The notes beneath the pieces are model-generated. The model saw only the letters and a list, made by a program, of their open reading frames with translations, made no database searches and was not told where the DNA came from. DNA of 64,000 nucleotides from Branchinecta lynchi (taxonomy: Eukaryota; Arthropoda; Branchiopoda; Anostraca; Branchinectidae), in the NCBI GenBank assembly GCA_023053575.1, contig JAKZAP010000005.1:8370001-8434000 (forward strand). Direction: 5' to 3'. The translations under genes were made by a program, and so were the position numbers. How positions within the stretch are numbered: the stretch's first letter is position 1; every line of letters begins with the position of its first letter. Below, piece by piece: positions 11,301-23,300 of the stretch.

Positions 11301-14300
11301 TAAAATTCCAAAACGGAAAGCTTGTAACCTCGACGGTTTTGTATCTTATCTGTTGAAGTTACGCATCGTTCTGTAAAATTTACGAAACTTCTGACGGTGT
11401 AGTCGGGGTACTTTTACTTCCTAATGTAATCCTGTCCGAATAAAGCAAGCCACCCGAGAATGAGAGTTCAAAAAGAAGAATGAGGTGCGACGGCCTCACG
11501 GTCAAAGTGAAAACTCTATTCAAAATTATGCCTGGCTCCTCGTATGAAGAACTGGCAGTTGTCCTAGCGACATTCACATTGCTAAAGTGTCACTTATCCG
11601 GTGTTTCCATCACTCCGACACATTATTAAAAAGAAAGCTAGAGTTCATTTTCACATCGCATTGTCTCTTATTAATGCAAGGTCACGGGCGTAACTAGTTG
11701 TGTGCTTCTAGCAAGACCTTTGACCGCAGCTGAGCTTGTTTTTTTTTGTAGAATCTTGGCGGGAATTTTTGAATGTTGATTGCATGCGCTGAATTTTGGC
11801 AGTTGCTTTTTCGCGGCCACGAGGTGCTTAGGTTGTGCGCGTCCCCCCGAAAAAGATTGCTGATTTATGTTCGCAGATTTTTCGCGGCCTCGTGAAGTAG
11901 GTACGGTAGCGCAACTGCGAAACCAAGGCCATTGATCGCAACTGCTTGCCAGTTTGATAGAATTTTGACGGGAAGTTTTAACTGTTGATTTGCATGTGCC
12001 AATTTTTCACATTGTATTTTTTGCGGCCTCTAGCTGCTCATGTTTGAGGCAGTAGTGATTAGATTTTAGCTGCCAAGATAAATGTCTAGCTGACTGCGAA
12101 TCATATTTGACGGTGCAAAACGGAGAAGTCAGCTACATTTTATTAGAGTTATATTTCGGCCCTTCTTGGCAAGGGTCCTCTTCAGGCTCAAGACGCTCAA
12201 GAGGACCCTTGCCAATAAGGGCCGAAATATAGCTCTAATAAAATGTAGCTGACTCACTACTGCTTCCTGGCCGTAGATTGAAAATTAAGTGTATTTTTCT
12301 GTTTGTTTATTTGTATCACTTATTTTCTTTCATTTACTCCGCTTTTTCGAAATGGCGGGTTATAAATAAATTACTTACTTACTTACTTATCCGTTTTGCA
12401 CCGTCAAATATGTCTCTACTTCGTCCGAAAACTGAATCAGGCATCTAGTCGGTTTTACGCTTCGACTGTCCACCGAGCTGTCCACGTTCGTTTTTTCTGT
12501 GTAAAGTATGTTGCCGACTCAGCTTTATGGTTCTATTAAAGGCATTGACCTACTAATGCTCGTCAGCAAATCTAACTGGTTTAAAATCTTCAGTAATAGA
12601 CTACCAAAATCCAACAGCGAGTCGACGCAAATGATCTTCTGAAAATCCATCTTTAAAATACTTCGTTTGGTTATGTGTTTGTATCCACAGAAACCGAGGA
12701 GTAGTGGACCCGGAACTTGAAGGAGTTTTTGAGGAGTTGACTCCTCATTTCTAAGAAAATCGATGAGAAAGTTTGGCAGTCAGCAACATATACAGTCCGT
12801 TCAGCCCAATTTACACATAGAGCGAATTTGACCACGACTGACGATATCCGTCACGCCAGGCCTTGAAAAAAGTATTGTCAGGTCAAATAAACGCTTGGTC
12901 AGGCTTCGGATCCGAGGCCAAAAATTCACGACAAGTACAATAGCTTATAAGAGAAAATGCATGGAAGGAAATAAAATTCGAGCGAATTCGCTCTACGTCT
13001 GTCATAACCTTCGAAGTCGCCTAGACTTTGTGAAGCGTATTTTTTGCCTGCCAATATTTAGACGCCCTCTGTCTGAATTCCGCTTAAAATATACCAAAGC
13101 AGTCAACGTTTTGTTGTGGAGCAGAACTCCCTAAAAGCGACTTCGGACAGCGGATTATCCTTCGGGACCGCTGGAAAGCCCGAAAACGCTTCAAGCCATG
13201 CTTGATCGTCCTTATCATATCAGTTCTTGGCATGACTAAAGTTAAATTTTTGCGACAATTCTGAAAATCCTCTACCGCAGTAGGAACTTTTTTCTTCTTC
13301 ATGTTGTTCACGAATTTGTTGTATGAAAGCAGAGGACGAGTTTTTGTTTGGCTTCTGTCAGATTTGAGGATGCCGCTCAAAGACGCCGAGTGTAACATTT
13401 ATCGAATTATGGGATTCTTTCGTATACGAAAACTGTCAGTTCAGAAGATGCCGCGCTGAGAAAAGCATTTACGGGATACTCTTGATGACTAACTCTCCGT
13501 GTCGATGAAGAATCGCTGTGTACCTAGCGGAAGAGCCAGAAGCGTTACCACAGCTGTTTCCAGCAAACGCCGTGATTGGTTGACACAGGATTTGAGTCAT
13601 CGTCGGGCGACGTTTCTCGTTCTTCCCGAGGTTCACTGGCGTGTTTAGGGTATGCATCCCCAATCCCATTTAGAGTACGCGTCCCCCCTTTTATTCCCTC
13701 TGCTCGTATCACCTCTTTTTCGCCATACAGAAATTTCTACCTCAGAATGGTTTCGTATTTTTCCCATTTATATAAGTAGTGCACAACTGTCTGACCGAAC
13801 TTAGTTCTCGCAATTGACTTCGAAACCTGTTCGGTATGCTCTTATTTTCCATGAAAAAATAAATAATTGAATTTGATGAGACCTGTCGTGATCGACCAAG
13901 CAATGCTAATTCAAGAGCATGAACATGATTTGGTCCATTGCGTCTGTAGCATCAAGTTGTGTTTTAGCCTGATTAAGTCTAGATGAATTTGTAAAATGCC
14001 CTGGTGATTAGGCTTCTGATGCGGGGGAGGGGGGGGGGCTTTCTTAAGTTTGGCAACATTTTATCTTTGTGCTTCTTAGAAACAGAGATGATTAGGTCCT
14101 GAACTAATTTTGGCTAGACCGGAGAAAAATCTGTATAGCTTTTCGTGATGGTCCGATCGCGACGGGATTAACCTTATACCACCCGGGACTGATTAAGTTC
14201 CCTTCTGAACCAGTAAGGGTCTTTCATCCTATGCTGCAGGGATTCTCACAAAAAAACTCAGAAGTACAAAGAAACCTTTCTCTAAGATATTTGCGTGATT

Positions 14301-17300
14301 CGGTTGACGGGATGCAGGGAATTTCAGCGTGAGCTCCTGTCCATATTAAATTATCTTCCTTTGTGCAAAACAAACCTCTGGATATCCCTTTTTGCTAATT
14401 CTGATGAGCTTTTCTTGGGACCGGAACCATGCGTAAAATCCTGAATTTTTGCGGGGTGCGAAGTGTCTTGGAAGTCCCGACCTAAGTGGCTTGACCTCGG
14501 GCATAAAGCTTGGTACCCACAGAAGTTGGTTCGCTTTCGCCTAGGCAAATTTGGCGTCGCTAGCAGACAGAATTCGTGCCGCGTGCAGTTCAACTCCAAG
14601 TCGAATTTGTGTCGCGTCGCGGAAGAGTTTTGAATTCTGTGGGTACCAAGCGAAAGTCGGTACCCCATGCCTAACCAGGCCGGGACCAGATTCGGGATTG
14701 TTTGCTTGAATGAATGCCCAGCTCTACTGAATGAACGAATGAATCTATTACGCGCAGCCTAATAATTAGGCGTTTGCACAATATATACAGAAAAAAGGTA
14801 AATAAACGCTTAACAAGAAATACAGAACGGCATTAGCACAATATATACAACAACAAGAAAAGATAAATAAACGCGAAACAAGAAATACACAATAAAACAC
14901 GAAAAGAGCAATAAATTAACTGAATTAGCTGGCGCATTGGGCAATGAGCAGGAAGGCGGCTGGATTTGGAGACAGTCTATTATCTTTTGAATGAGGAACA
15001 CGCAGTTTTTACGTAGTAGGACTGATAAACATTTTCTGATCTCGAGTGTCTAACAAGACCAAAGGTTTCGATGTGATCCCAAATATTGAATATTTATTGG
15101 ACTACTTGATCCAGACAAGTGAATCTTGTAGATTTACGGTCTTCGTCAAATCCCTTAATTATTTTGCTATAACATATAGTCAAGTTCAGATATGGATCCA
15201 GCATGCATGTTTACTCCAACGTCTCATCTCTGATCGACTTCAGGCCAACTTGAACACTTGACCAAATTCCTCCTTTTAGCAGTAGGCTACTCTCGGCGAA
15301 CTGCATGCAGAGCAAAAGAGCTGGTGACATTGAGAGGCGAACCTTTCGATCCAAATTTCCGGTTTTGGCAAATTTCCCCGTCAAGAAAATAAAGTTCAAA
15401 CCTGGATTCAGCATGTCGATTCTCTAATCGATCTTCAGTATGATCGAAAGCTGCTACATCATGTCTCCTCATCTTACATCGACTATATAATTGGGTTTTA
15501 AAACTTCATGCTAAATTTCAGGTTGTGGTCCGACTCCGGGCCAAGTACTTGAGTAACCTCTAATCAACTTCAGATTACACTTTACACGGATTCCAGGTGA
15601 ACCACTTATACGGCAAGAAAATAGATTTCATATTAGGGTTCAGTATGTCTCCTTAACCCCAAATTGAACGTCTAATCAACTTCAGATGAAACTTATAGTT
15701 TTCAGAAATATTCCGATTTTGCCCTATCACCGGTGAACTACTCGTCCCACGAGAAAATAATTTTCATAGTCGGATTCAATATGTCTCCTTACCGCTAAAT
15801 CGACTATATCTTACAGGTTTAAAAAAAAATAAAAAATATGGCCCTTATTTTGAACCCCCTACCCCTTTTCTAAATGTAGGGCTACAGGGCCCATCTTCGA
15901 ACTTGACCTGTACTTTGACCCAAGGAGTCTTCGTGCCATGTTTGAGTGAAGTATCTCAACCGTTTCGAAAGTTATCGTGCTAACAGGTGGACAGACGGAC
16001 GGACGGAAAGACGGACAAGTTTTATAAAATCATATTTCTCTTGCGTTTTGGGATCCCAAAGACAGTTTTGGTATCGTACTTGCGTAGCACTGCACCCTTT
16101 GGGCCGTGGCTATGATTCACACTAAAACAATCAATGAATTTCTAAGGTATTACAGTCCAAGAAACCGCTAAATTTATCCCCCGATTCAGTCACTAATGAA
16201 CTTCTTCATTTTAGAATTACCATCCTTCCTCTGCTTCTGTCTCACGAACTCCGAGTATGTCCCAGCGACCCTCGCGGTCAGACCCCACCCCCGTGCCACC
16301 CCTTCCAGAAGAAGAAGAAGCCCCCGAATCAAGTATAGCTTCCAACCCCTCCCTGCTCCCCGTCAGTAGGCGAGAGACTCGAAATTCGGAAAAACTGGAT
16401 GTTGAAGTGCCATCTGGTATAGAGAGTAGGAGAGAAAGCCGAATTTCTGAAAAGCGCGACGTCGACCTCGATTTCCTCGAAAATGTCTCCTCGAGGGTGG
16501 AGTCGAGAAGGGAAAGTCGACTCTCGGAAAACCTCGGAAATAGAGATATTGACTTGGACATTTTTGAGAAAGTCTCCTCGCGAATTGAAAGTGAATCACG
16601 TGCAACCGACTCGACCGGTAATTTCAGCTTTGCAAAGCGAAGTGAGACTGAGGACAAATGGTGGTCACCGACGCACACCATGGACAGTGGCTATAGTGGG
16701 AGCCTAAATGGAAAAAAAGGAAAGCAACTATTTCCAAGCGTCTTTCTAGTCCCAGAGGAAAACCAACCAGATTCTTTGATCTCCGATGTGGTGGACTCGT
16801 TTGATAGCGAGTTCAGTGAAGTGACTCTAAGTGTCGTGATAAAGCAAGTGACCTCAGCTGTGGACGATATAAGAGGGCGGTATCCTGAACTAGAACTGTT
16901 TGAGAAAAACGTCGCTGTGCTAAGTCAACTCGTCAAGGTGAGAAGAGGTTTAGTTGCTATAATTACTTCCTGTTTTGGTGGGAAATGTTAATCGGTGGAA
17001 ATTGCAGCGTAATCGTGTTGTTCGTGATTGAATGCGTAATTACTCGAATTTGAAGGTAGTTTTGTAATGACGATGGGGGGCGTTCCCTTTTTCCGTTATG
17101 AAACTTCAGCATGCATGTTCCATTGTTCTTGGTAGGTGGTTGTGCGGAAGCAACTTTGCTGCAGTACAATAATCGTTGCAACTGTTTCATTAGTGTTCTG
17201 AGAATGGTCGCTGTCAGACTAGACCTTTTCTAAGTAAAGACCTGTGCCTGTTCAGAAAATTTTCAGCTAAGAAACAACAAAATCTCTCAAGTATTTTTCT

Positions 17301-20300
17301 ACCAGGTAGGCTACGAAAAGTCTTTTTCCACCATCGACAACGTTAATTCAAGCTGAGTAATACAGTTACCGTTGCAGTAACTTTAACTCCGAATCCGGAT
17401 CAGTCCAAGCCTCGAGGTTACGATGACAGGCTAAGCCACAGCTCAGGCTCTTGCTTTTTTTTGTGGGGAAAATATGCTTTCCAGTCGTAAGACATGCATT
17501 CTCTATTTTACTTACTTTTTATGTTCTTTCCTCGTCTACGAAGTCAATGTAAATCAGCAGCTGCAGGCCCATCATTCGAGATTTGTGCACCTCAGTCTGT
17601 AGGAAGACTTAAGAGCCATGGGCCAACAACCTTATTTATTCAGTTTGCATTCATCAATTTGGAAACGGTATACCAAACAATTTTTTTAGCGCGACATGAG
17701 CCGCCCAGAATCACAGATGTCGACTTCAAGCTCTGCTGTCGTCTCTGCTTTGGAGGCATTTGATTTTCTCAACCTGGAGGAAGACGCCGAAAACAACGAG
17801 TCTCGAACTCTTCTGTCTCCCGTAGAAAGGCAGATGAGAGCGAGAAAGGTCGCTGGGTCTGACTCTGGGTCGAATAGTGAGCAAACGTCCAGGTCAAGCT
17901 CAGCTACCAGGAACATGACCGCCTCTCCAAGTCTTTCAGCGATTTCAGTCTGCACTACAGGAAATGATCAGCTGGATTTGGTCCTCAAAGTCCACCTGGA
18001 GTATAGCAAGGAGCTGTTGGAGGTATGGTTTTTCTTATCACTTAAAGGCTTCTTGTTTTCCTTTTAGTGCCAAAATTCGTCGCCAGACTCTGTCGTAATC
18101 CGCTTTTTCGACTGTCTGGTAGACTTCCCGTTCAGACATAAAATGCTGCACCGACTATGCGACACCCAGGGGGAACTCGCTCTGTCCATTGGTGCACAAA
18201 CCTCTGTGCCTCCAGCCGTCCTCGGTGTTTCTTGATCAACAACAAACCGGAAAGTGAATAGCCTCGTTGGTGACATCGAACGTTTAATGATGTGTCTCCT
18301 TGTCTTTCCATGTATTGTATACTTTACTTTCCTTTTCTAAAACTCTGTTTCCTATAGACGAGTAGGCTACGCAGTTTCTGATTTTCTCTAGAACAGAAGA
18401 TTGCCGAGAATTTATGGTAGTGGAAAGCCCTTCTGACTTTACAGGCTGTCTGTCTTACGAAAATGACGCTTTATTTAATGCCTGTTCGAAATCTTTGACA
18501 GGTTTCGACATTTGAACAACAGTCTTGAACACGGATCGGGAATTTTTCCTACTATCCTGTTTGATCTTGTCAGTATCGGTATTTATCGCAGGCGTTTCGG
18601 AAATGAAAACTCTTTAAAGTTTTCCCGAATCCAACTATGAATCTTGGAAATAAATTACAGAAATCCAGTTCGAGGGCATAAGGGTCACAGATTTTTAGTT
18701 CGGAACTTAGAGCATAAAGCTTTTCTGCGTCCAACCTCAGGTCAGACTGCCGTGCATGGTTTTAGTGCTATTTCTGGACTTCTAGTTGGGATTTGTTGGG
18801 CAGACAGTAGCACAGCTGTTCATGCTTGCTTCGTGGGTTTAGACAATCTCGCATAAGTAGACACGATAACTGCGTTCCTTTTTTATCAGAATGACTAATA
18901 ATTGTTCACGTGCGAACTTTGGGTCGACCACAAAATAACGTAAACCGGAACGCTTAGTCCTAATCATACGTGAGGATGCTTGTTAAGTCACTAACCGATT
19001 TGTGGGTGAGGCCATGATGTGCCACCGGAGTAGATTTGTCAATCTGTCATGTTTAAATTGTACGCTTCTCCGGTAAGCTGCTTACAAGGAAGAAGGATAA
19101 TAATAACATCTGAACGGGTCTCCTGTCTCTCAGTTGTTAAGGAAGAAGAACACGAAAATTGTAACAGGGGTCCTGTTTCTCCTTTTCCTTCGCACCTTAT
19201 GTCCAAATGAAACATTAAAGTAGAACTGTCACTAGAAGCTATGTTTAACGCTCACCAGGGCTTTCAGTCTGTTTGAAGGGCTTGAACTCGAGTAATCATT
19301 TCTTCAAATCATCAGCGGAAAAGTGTTCGTTGGCTTCTCGCAGGTCTAAGGTAAATTAACGAGTTGCTTTGTCCCAATTCAACCCCTATCATTCTCCGTA
19401 GAGGCGTCGAAACAGTGCGTAACAACTTGTTCCGACTATAGATTGCTCATAAGGCATGAATAGAAAGGAAGCTGTTAGATCTTCTTCAACAAAGGTTCTA
19501 AGAGCATACAGAATTAGCACGAACATTTTCTGCGGGTCATAGTACTAGAAAGCAGATTGACTTTTTCTTTTGTTATTAACTCTTTCAGCGCTGATAATTT
19601 GGGGGTGGGAAAGGGGTTTATCCCTCTTCGTTAATATTCCTCTACAAAAGTATATATTTGCAGAGGCTTGGAGTATACGGCCCTCTCAATAGCCGAGAGA
19701 ACGAGGCCATCTACCAGCTGCACCAACAAGGAAAGATTCTATCAAAAATCGTCAAAAACATCAAGTCGTCGCAAAAAACGGACGGAGCAGTCAGTGGAAT
19801 CGTGGAACTGGATCCGTACAAACATTTGCAGGTTAGGCATTTTATGTGAAAATGTGATTGATACTTTTCCCCCTATGCTGCGCGTTAGCGTTGCATAAGG
19901 GCATCCTAGCACGGGACTTCATACAGACCAAAGTCCCGGAGTCCCACTGTGTGAGTGGGCGCATGCGTACAGCTGAAACTAGTGCTAGCTCCTTCCGAAT
20001 TCCGCGCCAGCTCTGGCGGCACGTCTTCCTGTCTAAAGTATCCGATTGCCATATAATATATCTGTATTGAAAAACACAAAGGCCATATACAGGATAAACA
20101 AAAAACTCATAGGAAACTAAACAAAATAACTAACTAAAAAACAGCGCTTCTCAACTCAGTGCTTTTTGGACAAAATTACCAAATGAAAGAATCACTCTTG
20201 GTGACGTAGAACGTAAAATACCAAGAAGCTGTCCACCATTCCCAGAAAATAATGAACCCCTTAAATGCGAAAGCACCTGGCACCTGAAAAGAAAATTATC

Positions 20301-23300
20301 CAGACCATCCCCGTGAGATGGCAAAGATATTGTACTTTGATAACCACGGAAGACCCCAGGAGAAGCATAGATATAGGCTCGCTGACCCAATCTTGTCTAC
20401 TTTCTTGGCACTTCACTGTCAGAGGTTTGATAACAGACAACACGTGTTTGCGCATCCGTGTGTTAAAAGTTTCGAGAATATGTTTATTATGACCCTATTA
20501 AATGTTATGTTTCTAGACAAAACTTCTGTTATAACCCTTTTAAAACTTCTGTTATAACCCTTTTTCTTTCTTTTTTTCAGTCAGTCAATCAAGTTTAATC
20601 CGAATAGCTAAAAGCCAGAAGAGGAATACAAATTTACAAAATAAACAGCCACGAAACAAATTAACTAATACACTTACAAGAAATGGCCAAAAATAAATGA
20701 TGGGATGAAACTACGTAAAAATCGGGTAGAAGAATTAGCGGGATATGGGGAAAACTGATTGCCAGTATTCCTCTCGGATCGACGCACTGAAGACGGGAGG
20801 GGGGGGGGGGGAATAGATGGGCCATCTGGGGACAACATGTTATCTTAACTCCAAATTTGTTTGAAAGAGTATTTCTGCGTACAGATAGTTTAGGAACGTC
20901 AAGTTTAATGAGCGTCTCTTCGTATGTATAATATTATGATCACCCAGAATGATTCTCATTGCTCTCTTTTGGACAAGTATTATATTCTGTTAAAGTATTA
21001 TATTCCGCGAAAAGACAAATCTGGAAGGCTCGTAACAGATTCGTATAACGTTTAACATAAGGATGCGTTATTTGGTTATCGAAGTTGTTTTGTCTGTTCT
21101 TACTGATTGTTGAGATAAAAAAAAAATATCTTTTGCGGTGCGGAGGACACATAGGAGTCTTCATTTGAGGATTAAGGGACTCGAAGTGCTGTTCGATGGA
21201 AATGACCGAAAAAGAGATAGTTTTACAGTATTTCCTGGGGATCGAGCCGTTTTTAGAAATGTACCTCAGACGTTGCTTTTTACGTCGCTTGCAGCATTTT
21301 TTAATTTGGTGGATGCTTATCGTTTCTCAGTCATACATGGAAGCCGATCACGATGAAGTTATGAGAGAATTCCTGACACGCTCGTTATAACCCTGATCTC
21401 TGTAATGAATTAAATTATCCTTGTTTCCTAATCTCGAGATTTCACACGCTTCAAAAGGCGGCATTTTCCGCCTTACTCGAATCAGTGAACCATGACTGCC
21501 TTTTTGCTCGTACTTGGCCGGATTTACTGCAGTTGAATGTCGGTTTTATTGATTGGATTCATTGTTTATTTCAGTCTCTATGGGAACGACTTAGTCCCGA
21601 AGGCCGTGATCTCTGCATTACTGCTGGTCAGATGGCCCACAGTCTTCTTCCCATCTGTACAGCGCTCCTGGAGGCCAGATCGGAAGAATTCTGCGAGAGA
21701 GGTAGGCACTTACATTACAGGCGACGTATGATTTGCTTAGCCTTGTAATCCAGCAGATGACTTAAATCCTGGTTTAGACCGCTTCGCGGAAGAGTTTATG
21801 GAAAGAAAGCGGTCCCGTACTTCCTATCCCGTATCTCTGGCTTTATTTAGACCTTTTGCTCGCTCAGTAATATAAATAAGTAAAAATATTTTTAAGCTGC
21901 GGTAGTTGTACCGTGTTCTTCAAAATTGTGCTAACTGAAAAAATTTTGAAAACTGAGTTAACTATACCATCGGAAAGAACGTAGCTAATTTGGTATTCTG
22001 TTAAATTGTGCGAAGTGCGAGATGACGACATGAGCAGCATCTAGCAGGTAGATTAGTTTTAACTTTCTGAGTTCCGACTTTCTTCATGCAGATGGCATAC
22101 ACAAAACTGGGCCCAAAAATTATGAAAATGTAGTTAGCACAGTTTTGAAGAACACGGTACAGTTAACGGTGGTTTTACTAACTATTCCTGGGAGATTGTA
22201 ACACGACCGGCAAACAGGTTCAGAGCGTAAACTATTAGTCCCATAGGGAGTGAACGGTATGTAGAGCAGAATTGTATATCCGCGACCTTCCCGAAAAAAA
22301 TGCTATTGCTGTTTTTTGTGGGGGGGGGGCTCCTCCTTACGCTTACGCGAGTAATTAGTTATTTATTTATTTATTCTAATCAAATACCTGCCAACTAGGG
22401 CCATAACACGTAATACAAAAGGTATTAAAGGCTAGCTTCCAGCATCGAGGTTGATATAGGAAAATAAGACATAGAAATCATTGAAAATAACCTATCCGAG
22501 CCGAAGGCGAGGTCAGTATTTTTTAATGGCCGTCGAGACATTAACCGAGATGCAGGTGTGTTAACTGTTATAACTTTTCGAACCATACCATTAACAATTA
22601 ACCATGTACAAAACCTTCCTGGGTTTGATACTACTTCGTATCATCCTCTAGGGAGGCTGATATTACTTTATATCATCCTGTTATACCAACCGCTAACTTT
22701 CTGTGAGAAGATTATCGTAATATAACCGACCGTGCTTCATAGGAGGATATGCAATACATACCTGTTCGAGAAAAGTTGAGTCCAACCTATACAGTACACC
22801 AACTCCCCCCTTTACAGCCAAATAGGAAGAGATAGCTACATATTCGGATTATATAGAACAGCCAGCAGAGGATATCTAGCTACATATTCGGATTATATAG
22901 AACAGCCAGCAGAGATATCTCTCGATCCTCGACCGCTCCCTACGGGCCGGACTCTCCGGTGAACGGTGGGTTTGAGATGGGAGTGCTCGCTACTTCCTCT
23001 CAACCTGTAACCCCCGCATAATTTGTCATATATGCCCAATCCAGCAGCCTGTTAAAACCAAAGCTTAGTCCCTTTTTGCATGGATCTTCAGTAGAAGAAG
23101 ACTAGAAAATGTGTTTTCTTTAAATATTGTGTATTTTGCGGTGGGTGGTTGATGAACATTCTTATACTGCTTGCGTAACGTCTATTCATAAATGGAGTAT
23201 GAAAGATTTTGTTTTTGTTTTTAGTTCTCAAAGATTTGGTCTGCCGCTGTCAGTGTTCAGAAGTCTTCCGTCCGGAGACGTTTGTTACCGTCTATCAGTT

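Larger units (their letters stand above)
21702..23224 (+). other. RIPOR intron with a small inverted-repeat element and a tandem duplication
   Basis: Apart from the element at 21908-22160 and the duplication at 22832-22913, listed separately, only a G run near 22320-22330 and a TTTA microsatellite near 22358-22375 were noticed. Confidence 0.6.

Noticed and set aside
16217..16681. 154-codon open frame on the minus strand
   Set aside because: It is the antisense shadow of the Ser/Arg-rich RIPOR exon D.
18068..18238. 57-codon open frame after an AG, in frame with RIPOR exon E, as an alternative last exon
   Set aside because: The residues show no resemblance to the family. Exon E joins exon F (ELLE to RLGVYGPL) with correct phase and family order.
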